52,425 nucleotides of DNA. It comes from JAIRVZ01 sp031553755. GTDB taxonomy: Bacteria; Bacteroidota; Bacteroidia; Bacteroidales; Azobacteroidaceae. Where the stretch lies: positions 1 through 52,425 of the forward strand of contig JAVBKZ010000077.1 in assembly GCA_031553755.1 (NCBI GenBank), in the 5' to 3' direction. The position numbers were made by a program, and so were the translations under genes. This document shows, in pieces, positions 8,987-16,699 of the stretch. Positions within the stretch are counted from its first letter, which is position 1. The number at the start of each line of letters is the position of its first letter. The notes beneath the pieces were generated by a model that saw only the letters and a program-made list of their open reading frames with translations, did no database searches and was not told the origin of the DNA.

Positions 8987-9451
8987 GAGAAGAAAAACAG
9001 GTTAGCGGCTATCAGGAATATTATAAAAAATAATGAGATAGAAAACCAGGAAGAATTGCTGAATATCCTTCAATCGAGAGGGTTTCAGTTGACACAAGCC
9101 ACCTTGTCGAGAGATATCAAACTACTAAAAATAATTAAATCCCGCGATGTTGAAGGTAATTATATTTATACATTACCCATAGAAAATAACTATGTAAATA
9201 CATTCGGACAGGAGAAAAAGCAAAAAACAATTTTATATGGATTATCATCAATTGAATTTTCAGGACAATTAGCCGTAATGAAAACTCGTCCCGGTTTTGC
9301 TTCGGCGATAGCGGCCGATATTGATAAAAATACCCAACATGAAATAATGGGAACAATTGCCGGTGACGATACCATATTGATTATCCCAAGAGAAGGGGTT
9401 ACGAGAAAAGAGATTATAGAAGTTTTATCAGGATTTATACAATTGAAATGA
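8981..9451 (+). CDS. argR: Arginine repressor ArgR
   Basis: ArgR is an arginine-binding hexameric repressor of arginine genes. The 156-aa protein has the N-terminal winged helix with the recognition element TQATLSRDIK (about residues 38-47) and the C-terminal arginine-binding and oligomerisation domain with GFASAIAADID and GTIAGDDTI. Length and motifs are typical. It heads an arginine cluster (ArgR, GNAT, then argG), and the next gene begins 32 bp downstream. It is preceded by its own promoter box and a palindrome overlapping its start. Confidence 0.93.
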   Translation: MNEKKNRLAAIRNIIKNNEIENQEELLNILQSRGFQLTQATLSRDIKLLKIIKSRDVEGNYIYTLPIENNYVNTFGQEKKQKTILYGLSSIEFSGQLAVMKTRPGFASAIAADIDKNTQHEIMGTIAGDDTILIIPREGVTRKEIIEVLSGFIQLK

Positions 9452-9483
9452 AGAAATTTTAATTTATTTTAATCAAGAAAACA

Positions 9484-10041
9484 ATGGAAATAGAAGTTAT
9501 TGTAGCAAACGAAAGCCACATTAAATACGTACAAACGATTTTAGACACGATAGAAGCCGCGGCAAAAGTAAGAGGAACCGGTATTGCCAAACGTACACCC
9601 GAATATGTAGAACAAAAAATGCGTGAAGGAAAAGCTATCATCGCTTTGGCTGATGATGAATTCGCCGGATTTTGTTACGTCGAAAGTTGGGGAAACAAAC
9701 AATATGTTGCCAATTCGGGATTGATCGTTGTAGATAAATTTCGTGGACATGGTTTAGCAAAACGCATCAAACAAAAATCGTTCGAACTGTCCCGGAAAAT
9801 GTTTCCGGATGCTAAACTTTTTGGTTTGACATCAGGTGGAGCCGTGATGAAAATCAATACGGAACTGGGATATGTTCCGGTTACTTTTGCGGATTTAACA
9901 GACGATGAAGCTTTTTGGCGTGGTTGTCAGGGCTGTGTAAACTACGATGTTCTTCTTCGAACCGAAAAAAGATATTGTATTTGTACGGCAATGCTTTATG
10001 ATCCGGCAAAGGAAAAATATGGCAAAGACAAGGATTTTTAA
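9484..10041 (+). CDS. GNAT acyltransferase of the arginine pathway (probable glutamate N-acyltransferase)
   Basis: A 185-aa GNAT-fold protein with the acyl-CoA pyrophosphate loop RGHGLAKRI near residues 91-99. Genes of this type sit between argR and argG in Bacteroidales, where the step expected is N-acylation of glutamate. Because Bacteroides uses N-succinylated intermediates (known from its succinylornithine transcarbamylase), the acyl donor could be succinyl-CoA rather than acetyl-CoA; the sequence alone does not decide this. The C-terminal part has a cysteine-containing segment (WRGCQGCVNYD...YCICTAM) worth noting. The spacing to argG is broken by the toxin-antitoxin genes. Confidence 0.78.
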   Translation: MEIEVIVANESHIKYVQTILDTIEAAAKVRGTGIAKRTPEYVEQKMREGKAIIALADDEFAGFCYVESWGNKQYVANSGLIVVDKFRGHGLAKRIKQKSFELSRKMFPDAKLFGLTSGGAVMKINTELGYVPVTFADLTDDEAFWRGCQGCVNYDVLLRTEKRYCICTAMLYDPAKEKYGKDKDF

Positions 10042-10074
10042 ATTTAATATTGCGTTTTCTTTATCTGAAAATAT

Positions 10075-10082
10075 TAACTTTG
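10075..10082 (+). promoter_or_regulatory. -7 box of the tandem toxin-antitoxin operon
   Basis: TAACTTTG, 37 bp before the first antitoxin start, with ATTG about 22 bp upstream as a possible -33 element. It could also drive argG, since the four inserted genes and argG are nearly contiguous. Confidence 0.5.
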
Positions 10083-10119
10083 GGGTTTAATGATTACTTA
10101 CAACCCATTGCTATAGATT

Positions 10120-10285
10120 ATGATCAATCCCGAAAAAAGAAAAGATTTAATCATCATGCTGAAATTATTGCAGAATGAAGACGCGTTCGAAAAAATATAT
10201 GATTATGTTAGGAAAATTTTGAGCGAACCGGAAGAAGAAACAACAACTGTTTCCGAACCTGTTGCGAAATACAAAATAAAAGAAA
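10120..10285 (+). repeat. Direct repeat, copy 1 (second copy 10727-10892)
   Basis: The first roughly 160 bp of the two antitoxin genes are almost identical at DNA level (a handful of substitutions, mostly synonymous), then the sequences diverge completely. A second short near-identical block lies at the ends of both toxin genes (around 10673-10718 and 11338-11383). This marks recent duplication or recombination of the module. Confidence 0.85.
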
Positions 10286-10431
10286 AAAATATTCAAGCGA
10301 ATCTGTTTTTTTCCGAGAAACAGATACAAGAGATTATTGATGCTTATGATGAAAGTAAAAAAGATGAAGGAGACATGGACTTGGAACATTTTTTTGCAGA
10401 TTATAAAAAAAGAAGATGCCTCTCAAAATAA
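10120..10431 (+). CDS. Antitoxin of tandem RelE/ParE-type module 1
   Basis: A 103-aa acidic, Glu/Lys-rich small protein placed directly before a RelE/ParE-like toxin, whose start it overlaps by 16 nt; this is the usual translationally coupled layout. Its first 51 residues are identical to those of the second antitoxin, then the sequence changes to a different tail (from KIKEKNIQANLF onward). I recognise no named DNA-binding fold. By position, the diverged tail is the likely toxin-neutralising part and the conserved head the likely shared regulatory or dimerising part; this division is inference. Confidence 0.7.
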   Translation: MINPEKRKDLIIMLKLLQNEDAFEKIYDYVRKILSEPEEETTTVSEPVAKYKIKEKNIQANLFFSEKQIQEIIDAYDESKKDEGDMDLEHFFADYKKRRCLSK

Positions 10432-10730
10432 TCCTTACAAAAAAAGCGCAAAAAGAACTTGATTGTATTTTAGATTATTTATTGGAAAATTGGGGAGAAA
10501 GCGCAGTTGATAATTTCAAAATTGTTTTAGAAGATTTGTTTCGTAAAATTTCAATTTTTCCGACTATTGGAATAAAAATAATGATAAATGATATTGAAAT
10601 TAGAACAATCCCTATAGATGATAAAAACGTTTTAATTTATCATATCGCGAAGTCTAAAATTAAAGTCATTAAGATTTTTGATGTCCGTCAGCATCCGGAT
10701 AAAAGATATAAAAACATACAACAACCATGA
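10416..10730 (+). CDS. RelE/ParE-superfamily toxin 1
   Basis: A 104-aa protein with the fold signature of ParE/RelE toxins: an N-terminal strand followed by KKAQKELDCILDYLLENWG, a second helix with a conserved FPTIG turn, and the C-terminal strands LIYHI and KIFDVRQHPDKRY. The family either cleaves mRNA on ribosomes (RelE) or poisons gyrase (ParE); the sequence does not decide which. Its stop overlaps the next antitoxin start (ATGA, 4 nt), so the four genes form one coupled unit. Confidence 0.78.
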   Translation: MPLKIILTKKAQKELDCILDYLLENWGESAVDNFKIVLEDLFRKISIFPTIGIKIMINDIEIRTIPIDDKNVLIYHIAKSKIKVIKIFDVRQHPDKRYKNIQQP

Positions 10731-11095
10731 TCAATCCCGAAAAAAGAAAAGATTTAATTATAATGCTGAAATTATTGCAAAATGAAGACGCGTTCGAAAA
10801 AATATATGATTATGTTAGGAAAATTTTAAGCGAACCGGAAGAAGAAACAACAACTGTTTCCGAACCTGTTGCGAAATACGAAACAAAATATACATCTATT
10901 TTTCCGAACACAACAGAAGAATATGCTCAAGAGATTTTGGATAATTATAATGAATCAGGCGGCGGTTGGCGACTAAGCGAAGAACAATGGGAAGAAGTTC
11001 TTGAAGCCCACGAAGAAGCAGAAAAATATCCGGAAAGATTAATTCCGTTTGAGGACGTTTTAACTCGTTTAGAAGAAAAATGGTTGAAAAGATAA
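10727..11095 (+). CDS. Antitoxin of tandem RelE/ParE-type module 2
   Basis: A 122-aa protein whose first 51 residues match antitoxin 1 exactly, followed by an unrelated acidic tail (ETKYTSIFPNTTEEYAQ onward) rich in Glu and Trp. It overlaps the start of toxin 2 by 16 nt, the same overlap as in module 1. The shared head with swapped tail suggests a recombinational exchange that pairs each antitoxin with its own toxin. Confidence 0.7.
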   Translation: MINPEKRKDLIIMLKLLQNEDAFEKIYDYVRKILSEPEEETTTVSEPVAKYETKYTSIFPNTTEEYAQEILDNYNESGGGWRLSEEQWEEVLEAHEEAEKYPERLIPFEDVLTRLEEKWLKR

Positions 11096-11394
11096 CGACT
11101 AAACCTATTGCGGAAGACGAATTAAATGATATTTTAATTTATTTATCCACAAACTGGGGAAAAAAGTCTGTAAGAAAATTTCTTTTTAATCTTCGGTCGT
11201 TTTACAAGACTCTTGAAACGCAACCTCAGATAGGGCATCTTGAATTTCTAAATAGAGAATTTGAAATTCGTTCTTATCCTATCACGAAGCAAATTTTGGT
11301 AATATATGAAATTCGATTTCAAAATATCGTGATTCTAAAAATTTTTGATGTCCGTCAGCATCCGGATAAGAAGTATAAAAACATAAAAATATAA
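11080..11394 (+). CDS. RelE/ParE-superfamily toxin 2
   Basis: A 104-aa paralogue of toxin 1 with the same architecture (IAEDELNDILIYLSTNWG, then QPQIGHLEF, then LVIYEIRF and KIFDVRQHPDKKY). Outside the C-terminal block the two toxins are well diverged, much more than the antitoxin heads are. It ends 6 bp before the argG start codon, so argG translation may now depend on the toxin-antitoxin transcript. Confidence 0.78.
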   Translation: MVEKITTKPIAEDELNDILIYLSTNWGKKSVRKFLFNLRSFYKTLETQPQIGHLEFLNREFEIRSYPITKQILVIYEIRFQNIVILKIFDVRQHPDKKYKNIKI

Positions 11395-11400
11395 TAGAAA

Positions 11401-12600
11401 ATGAAAGAAAAAGTAGTTTTAGCATTCAGTGGAGGATTAGATACCTCATTCTGCGCCATGTATTTATCGCAAGAAAAAGGATATGAAGTATACACGGCAA
11501 TCGCCAATACCGGAGGATTCGATGAAGAAGAATTGAAACGAATCGAAGAACGCGCGTACAAACTTGGAGCCGTAAAACACGTAGCCATTGATGTTACTCA
11601 GGAATATTACGAAAAAAGCATCAAATACATGGTGTATGGAAACGTATTAAGAAACGGTACTTATCCTATTTCCGTTAGTTCGGAACGTATTTTTCAAGCC
11701 ATTGCCATTATTAATTATGCCAAAGAAATAGGAGCAGATTATGTAGCGCACGGAAGTACCGGAGCAGGAAATGACCAGATTCGTTTCGACCTGACTTTCG
11801 AAGTATTGGCACCGGAAATCAAAATATTGACTCCGACTCGCGACATGACGCTGACTCGCGAATACGAAATCAACTATCTGAAACAACATGGTTATGAAGC
11901 TGATTTCACCAAGATGGAATATTCCATTAATAAAGGGCTTTGGGGTACAAGTATCGGAGGAAAAGAAACTTTGAAATCAGAACAAACATTGCCCGAAAAA
12001 GCTTATCCTTCTCAATTAGGGGAAAAAGAAGAAAGCACACTGACTATCGGTTTCGAAAAAGGAGAAATCGTTTCTGTTAATGGGAAATCATATAGTGATA
12101 AAGTCAAAGCGATACAAACGGTAGAGGCCATTGGCTCCCGCTATGCCATCGGACGTGACATGCACATCGGCGACACCATTATCGGTATCAAAGGTCGTGT
12201 AGGATTTGAAGCCGCAGGACCGTTGTTGATTATCAACGCGCACAAAATGTTGGAAAAACATACATTAACCAAATGGCAACAATATTGGAAAGACCAGATT
12301 GGTAATTGGTATGGAATGTTTCTGCACGAAGCGCAATATCTCGATCCTGTGATGCGCGACATGGAAGCATTTTTGGAAAGTACACAGCGCAATGTGAACG
12401 GAATAGTAACCATCAAACTACGTCCTTATGGTTATACTTTGGTTGGCGTGGAGAGCGATTTCGATTTGATGAAAGCCGATTTCGGAGAATATGGCGAAAT
12501 GAATAAAGCATGGACGGCTGATGATGCCAAAGGCTTTACTAAGATATTAGGCATGCCGACCAAGATTTATTTCAACGTTCAGGAGAAAAATAAAAAGTGA
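11401..12600 (+). CDS. argG: Argininosuccinate synthase
   Basis: ArgG condenses citrulline and aspartate with ATP to argininosuccinate. The 399-aa protein has the PP-loop ATP motif AFSGGLDTSFC (residues 8-18), the STGAGNDQIRF segment near 117-127 and the SIGGKE/SEQTLPE region. It begins 6 bp after toxin 2, not directly after the GNAT gene. argC and argD, which follow argG in many Bacteroidales, are not here; a DNA methyltransferase follows instead. Confidence 0.96.
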   Translation: MKEKVVLAFSGGLDTSFCAMYLSQEKGYEVYTAIANTGGFDEEELKRIEERAYKLGAVKHVAIDVTQEYYEKSIKYMVYGNVLRNGTYPISVSSERIFQAIAIINYAKEIGADYVAHGSTGAGNDQIRFDLTFEVLAPEIKILTPTRDMTLTREYEINYLKQHGYEADFTKMEYSINKGLWGTSIGGKETLKSEQTLPEKAYPSQLGEKEESTLTIGFEKGEIVSVNGKSYSDKVKAIQTVEAIGSRYAIGRDMHIGDTIIGIKGRVGFEAAGPLLIINAHKMLEKHTLTKWQQYWKDQIGNWYGMFLHEAQYLDPVMRDMEAFLESTQRNVNGIVTIKLRPYGYTLVGVESDFDLMKADFGEYGEMNKAWTADDAKGFTKILGMPTKIYFNVQEKNKK

Positions 12601-12607
12601 TAGTGAA

Positions 12608-13579
12608 GTGTTAAAAAAAAGAGCGGAAAGAAACAGGACTCTCGTTTTAACAAACGAAGAATTTGATTCAATATCGAAACGATTATGTGATTTAACAGGT
12701 AAAACAAATATTATCATAAATGATATTTTGAACCAAACGATCAATAATAATCTTTTTGATATCATAGACCATTTGCCAAAAGAATTTGCAGACTTAATCA
12801 TCATAGATCCGCCATATAATTTGACAAGAGATTTTAATGGTTTTAAATTTGTTTCTTCTTCCAAAAATCGATATTTAGAATATCTACAATCTTGGTTTCC
12901 TAAAATTGTTTCTTTTTTGAAACCAAACGGTTCGCTTTACTTGTGTGGCGATTGGAAATGCACGGCTGAGTTACAGCAAGTAATGGAAGAAAATTTGACA
13001 GTATTAAATCGAATCACATGGCAACGGGAAAAAGGCAGGGGCGCTTTAAGTAACTGGAAGAACGCAATGGAGGATATTTGGTTTGGGGTAAAAAATCCGG
13101 ATAACTATTACTTTGATGTTGAATCTGTTAAACAAAAAAGAAAAGTAATTGCTCCATACCGTAAAGACGGAACACCGAAAGACTGGGAAGAAACTGATGA
13201 AGGAAACTTCAGGTTGACATATCCATCTAATTTTTGGGACGATATTAGCATTCCATATTGGTCGATGCCTGAAAATACTGATCATCCGACTCAAAAACCT
13301 GAAAAATTAATCGCTAAGTTAATATTGGCAAGTTGTCCGAAAGATGGAGTTGTTTTTGACCCGTTTTTAGGTTCCGGAACTACTTCGGTTGTTGCAAAAA
13401 AGCTTGGAAGAAGTTATTGTGGAGTCGAAATGAACCGAGAATATAGCTGTTGGGCTGAAAAAAGATTGACATTGTCTGAACTCGACAATTCAATACAAGG
13501 TTATTACGATGGTGTTTTTTGGGAGAGAAATTCATTAAAATTTCAAAACAAAAAGAAAAAAACAGACAAAAAGAAATAA
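12608..13579 (+). CDS. Solitary beta-class DNA methyltransferase (probable N6-adenine type)
   Basis: The 323-aa protein has the catalytic motif IV DPPY at residues 67-70 first, then motif X HPTQKPEKL (226-234) and the AdoMet-binding FDPFLGSGTT (250-259), the order of beta-class amino methyltransferases. The region between (WQREKGRGALSNWKNAMED onward) would be the target recognition part. DPPY favours adenine, though N4-cytosine cannot be excluded. The start is GTG at 12608, 7 bp after argG; there is no early ATG. No restriction endonuclease is adjacent, so it is an orphan methylase or a remnant of a restriction-modification system. The tail is strongly lysine-rich. Confidence 0.82.
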   Translation: MLKKRAERNRTLVLTNEEFDSISKRLCDLTGKTNIIINDILNQTINNNLFDIIDHLPKEFADLIIIDPPYNLTRDFNGFKFVSSSKNRYLEYLQSWFPKIVSFLKPNGSLYLCGDWKCTAELQQVMEENLTVLNRITWQREKGRGALSNWKNAMEDIWFGVKNPDNYYFDVESVKQKRKVIAPYRKDGTPKDWEETDEGNFRLTYPSNFWDDISIPYWSMPENTDHPTQKPEKLIAKLILASCPKDGVVFDPFLGSGTTSVVAKKLGRSYCGVEMNREYSCWAEKRLTLSELDNSIQGYYDGVFWERNSLKFQNKKKKTDKKK

Positions 13580-13633
13580 AAACGTATTAATTTAGTTTCA
13601 CTTTTAAAAGTATATTTTTTCGACTTAATATCG

Positions 13634-13706
13634 TAACTTTGCACAACTAAAAAGGCGTTGCTCTCTTAAATAATAATTTTTCATCATTTATGAACCTATA
13701 GGGAGC
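13634..13706 (+). promoter_or_regulatory. suf operon promoter and leader hairpin
   Basis: TAACTTTG at 13634-13641 is a clear -7 box. The leader to the sufB ATG is about 80 nt and can form GCTCTCT/AGGGAGC between about 13660 and 13706, which may matter for translation. The sequence around the box (TATTTTTTCG...CG...TTTGCACAA) resembles an orphan promoter at 18452-18485. Confidence 0.5.
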
Positions 13707-13728
13707 CGAATTGTTTTAATTCAAACTT

Positions 13729-15177
13729 ATGCAAGACAATACAAACGATATATTAAGTGATATTACATCGGGCGAATACAAATATGGATTTGTTACGAAT
13801 ATAGATACAGAGTATGTTCCTAAAGGGCTAAATGAAGATATAATTCGTACTATTTCGACAAAAAAGAATGAACCCGATTGGCTGCTCGAATTCCGTTTGA
13901 AGGCTTTTCGTCATTGGCAAACAATGAAAATGCCTCATTGGGCGCACTTGAATATTCCTGAAATCGACTATCAGGATATTATATACTATGCAGCTCCAAA
14001 AAAGAAAGAAGGCCCAAAAAGTTTAGATGAAGTAGATCCTGAATTGCTAAAAACATTTGATAAACTAGGTATTCCACTCGAAGAACAAAAAATACTTTCC
14101 GGAATGGCAGTTGATGCCGTCATAGATAGTGTTTCTGTAAAAACGACATTCAAGGATACTTTGGCTGAAAAAGGAATCATTTTCTGTTCGTTCAGTGAAG
14201 CCGTACAACACCATCCTGATTTAGTAAAAAAATATTTGGGTTCGGTCGTTCCTTATCGTGATAATTTTTTCGCGACTCTTAATTCAGCCGTATTTAGTGA
14301 CGGTTCGTTTGTTTACATTCCTAAAGGCGTGCGTTGTCCGATGGAACTTTCCACCTATTTCCGCATCAATGCAGCGAATACCGGACAATTTGAACGCACA
14401 TTGATTGTTGCAGATGATGATTCGTATGTTAGCTACTTGGAAGGATGTACGGCACCGATGCGCGATGAAAATCAACTTCACGCGGCTATCGTAGAAATTG
14501 TCGCTTTAGAAAATGCCGAAGTAAAATATTCGACTGTACAAAACTGGTATCCGGGAGATAAAGAAGGTAAAGGTGGAATTTATAATTTTGTAACCAAACG
14601 GGGAATTTGTAAGGGAAATAACTCCAAAATTTCTTGGACACAAGTGGAAACAGGTTCCGCCGTTACATGGAAATATCCGAGTTGCATTCTTTCCGGCGAT
14701 AATTCAATCGGAGAATTTTATTCTGTTGCTGTAACGAACAACCACCAACAAGCTGATACCGGAACCAAAATGATTCATATCGGAAAAAATACCAAAAGTC
14801 GTATTGTTTCGAAAGGAATATCTGCAGGTTTCAGTCAAAATAGTTATCGTGGACTTGTCAGGGTAATGAAAGGCGCGGAAAATGCCCGCAATCATTCACA
14901 GTGCGACAGCTTGTTGTTGAGTGACAAATGTGGTGCTCATACATTTCCATATATGGATATTCAGAATGAAACGGCAATTGTAGAGCACGAAGCCAGTACT
15001 TCGAAAATCAGTGAAGATCAGATATTTTATTGTAACCAACGTGGTATTCCAACAGAAGACGCCGTAGGATTAATCGTAAATGGATATGCCAAAGAAGTAT
15101 TGAATAAACTTCCAATGGAATTTGCGGTAGAAGCGCAAAAACTGCTGCAAATATCTCTGGAAGGTTCAGTAGGGTAG
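13729..15177 (+). CDS. sufB: Fe-S cluster assembly scaffold SufB
   Basis: SufB is the scaffold subunit of the SufBCD complex that builds iron-sulfur clusters in the cytoplasm. The 482-aa length is typical. Recognisable parts are the NSAVFSDGSFVYIPKGVRCP segment, the beta-helix core with VSYLEGCTAP, the NHSQCDSLL and SDKCGAH stretches holding the conserved Cys, and the C-terminal FYCNQRGI. It begins the suf operon, but a 650-bp insertion with a GxxExxY gene separates it from sufC. Confidence 0.95.
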   Translation: MQDNTNDILSDITSGEYKYGFVTNIDTEYVPKGLNEDIIRTISTKKNEPDWLLEFRLKAFRHWQTMKMPHWAHLNIPEIDYQDIIYYAAPKKKEGPKSLDEVDPELLKTFDKLGIPLEEQKILSGMAVDAVIDSVSVKTTFKDTLAEKGIIFCSFSEAVQHHPDLVKKYLGSVVPYRDNFFATLNSAVFSDGSFVYIPKGVRCPMELSTYFRINAANTGQFERTLIVADDDSYVSYLEGCTAPMRDENQLHAAIVEIVALENAEVKYSTVQNWYPGDKEGKGGIYNFVTKRGICKGNNSKISWTQVETGSAVTWKYPSCILSGDNSIGEFYSVAVTNNHQQADTGTKMIHIGKNTKSRIVSKGISAGFSQNSYRGLVRVMKGAENARNHSQCDSLLLSDKCGAHTFPYMDIQNETAIVEHEASTSKISEDQIFYCNQRGIPTEDAVGLIVNGYAKEVLNKLPMEFAVEAQKLLQISLEGSVG

Positions 15178-15186
15178 AATGTATTT

Positions 15187-15815
15187 GAACCACATAAGGC
15201 ACATAGGACACATAAGATAAATTTTAGATTCTATAGAAATTATATCTTTTATATGTATAATTTATTTTTTTAGTCTATGATGTGAAATTTATCATCTCAA
15301 AAATATAAACTTATGTGTCCTATGTGCCTTATGTGGTTCAAAATAAAAAATAATTATTTTAATCAAAGCAATATGACCAAAAAGTATGTTAACAATTTAT
15401 GTTATGAAATTATTGGAGCGGCTATAGAAGTACACAAAGAGCTTGGACCTGGATTGTTGGAGAGTATCTATGAAAAATGTTTAGTCCATCTTTTAAAGGA
15501 AAAAGGCTTAAAAGTTTTGTCTCAAATGAAAGTTCCATTATCTTTTAGAGGAATTTTATTAGATATGGATTTGAGATTAGATATTTTAGTAAATGATTGT
15601 GTTGTTGTTGAATTGAAAACTGTAGAAACATTTGTCCCTATTCATGATGCACAAATACTTACATATTTGAAATTATTGGAAAAACCTAAAGGTATTTTGA
15701 TTAATTTTAATTGTACAAATATATTCAAAGAAGGGCAAAAAACTTTTGTAACAGAACAATATATAAAATTACTTAAAGAATGACCCTTATGTGTTCTCTG
15801 TGCCTTATGTGGTTC
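15187..15815. mobile_element. Repeat-bounded GxxExxY element between sufB and sufC
   Basis: Three copies of a 30-bp unit are present: 15187-15216 in one orientation, 15310-15339 as its perfect reverse complement, and 15786-15815 as a near-identical direct copy of the second. The first two enclose about 93 bp of AT-rich DNA; the last two enclose the GxxExxY gene. The unit is built from CACATA/TATGTG-like steps (core CCTTATGTGGTTC). No transposase is present. The layout looks like a small, self-contained insertion that used repeat ends, and it appears to interrupt an ordinary sufB-sufC junction. Confidence 0.7.
15373..15783 (+). CDS. GxxExxY protein (PD-(D/E)XK-like)
   Basis: Starting at the ATG at 15373 the protein has 136 residues and the name-giving motif GLLESIY, preceded by EIIGAAIEVHKELGPG. 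Further on, RLDILVNDCVVVELK gives the D..ExK pattern of a PD-(D/E)XK nuclease-like fold. The longer reading from 15313 would translate the flanking repeat and is rejected. Biological function is not established for this family. It lies between sufB and sufC on the same strand, bounded by 30-bp repeats, so it is likely mobile cargo and not a Suf component. Confidence 0.85.
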   Translation: MTKKYVNNLCYEIIGAAIEVHKELGPGLLESIYEKCLVHLLKEKGLKVLSQMKVPLSFRGILLDMDLRLDILVNDCVVVELKTVETFVPIHDAQILTYLKLLEKPKGILINFNCTNIFKEGQKTFVTEQYIKLLKE

Positions 15816-15828
15816 AAAAAATAAAAAT

Positions 15829-16572
15829 ATGCTAAAAATAAAGAATTTACATGCATCTGTCGACGGTAAAGAAATATTGAAAGGAATTGACTTGCAAGTG
15901 AATGCAGGCGAAATTCATGCGATTATGGGACCTAACGGTTCCGGTAAAAGTACACTTTCTGCTGTATTAGTTGGAAATCCGGCCTTCGAAGTAACCGAAG
16001 GAGAAATATCGTTTCAAGATAAAGATTTGTTAGAACTCTCTCCTGAAGAACGTTCTTGCGAGGGATTATTCCTTAGTTTTCAGTATCCGGTAGAAATTCC
16101 GGGAGTAAGCATGGTAAACTTCATGCGCGCCGCTGTGAACGAACATCGCAAATACAAAGGAATAGAACCTGTTTCTGCTTCTGATTTTCTCAAATTGATG
16201 CGTGATAAACGCGCCATAGTTGAGTTAGATAGCAAATTGGCGAGCCGTTCGGTCAACGAAGGATTTTCAGGAGGTGAAAAAAAACGTAACGAAATATTCC
16301 AAATGGCAATGTTGGAGCCAACTCTCGCTATTTTGGACGAAACCGACAGTGGCCTAGATATCGATGCTTTGCGCATTGTTGCCAAAGGAGTAAACGAATT
16401 GAAACGAACCGACAACGCAACAATTGTCATTACTCACTATCAACGCTTATTGGATTACATCAAGCCTGATTTTGTTCATGTATTGTATAAAGGGAAAATC
16501 GTCAAAACCGGAGGCCCTGAGTTGGCACTTGAACTCGAAGAAAGAGGTTACGATTGGCTTAAAGAAGAATAG
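15829..16572 (+). CDS. sufC: Fe-S cluster assembly ATPase SufC
   Basis: SufC is the ABC-type ATPase that powers SufBCD. The 247-aa protein has Walker A GPNGSGKST (about residues 35-43), the signature SGGEKKRNE and Walker B LAILDETDSGLD, all typical of SufC. It starts 13 bp after the last 30-bp repeat of the GxxExxY element, so its transcript from the suf promoter would have to pass through that insertion. Confidence 0.96.
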   Translation: MLKIKNLHASVDGKEILKGIDLQVNAGEIHAIMGPNGSGKSTLSAVLVGNPAFEVTEGEISFQDKDLLELSPEERSCEGLFLSFQYPVEIPGVSMVNFMRAAVNEHRKYKGIEPVSASDFLKLMRDKRAIVELDSKLASRSVNEGFSGGEKKRNEIFQMAMLEPTLAILDETDSGLDIDALRIVAKGVNELKRTDNATIVITHYQRLLDYIKPDFVHVLYKGKIVKTGGPELALELEERGYDWLKEE

Positions 16573-16574
16573 AT

Positions 16575-16686
16575 TACCATAGAGGCATGGAGAACAAGGA
16601 GAATAAGAATAAAAATTAAAGATGGAGAATGAAAATTCTAATTTGAAATTCAAAATTTTCTCTATGTCTTCTATGCCTCCGTGGTA
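16575..16686. repeat. Gene-less inverted-repeat element between sufC and sufD
   Basis: The arm at 16575-16603 (starting TACCATAGAGGCATGG) pairs with the arm at 16658-16686 (ending CTATGCCTCCGTGGTA) over 29 bp with about six mismatches, separated by 54 bp. The style (purine-rich GGCAT/ATGCC steps ending next to the neighbouring genes) mirrors the GxxExxY element one gene upstream, but no ORF is inside. Confidence 0.65.
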
Positions 16687-16699
16687 GAAAATAAAAAAT

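Noticed and set aside
15313..15372. Longer start for the GxxExxY protein
   Set aside because: The extra residues are a translation of the 30-bp repeat (CPMCLMW) and not conserved protein sequence.
15187..15815. CRISPR array from three 30-bp repeats
   Set aside because: Only three units, one of them inverted, with spacing of 93 and 446 bp and a gene inside; no cas genes.
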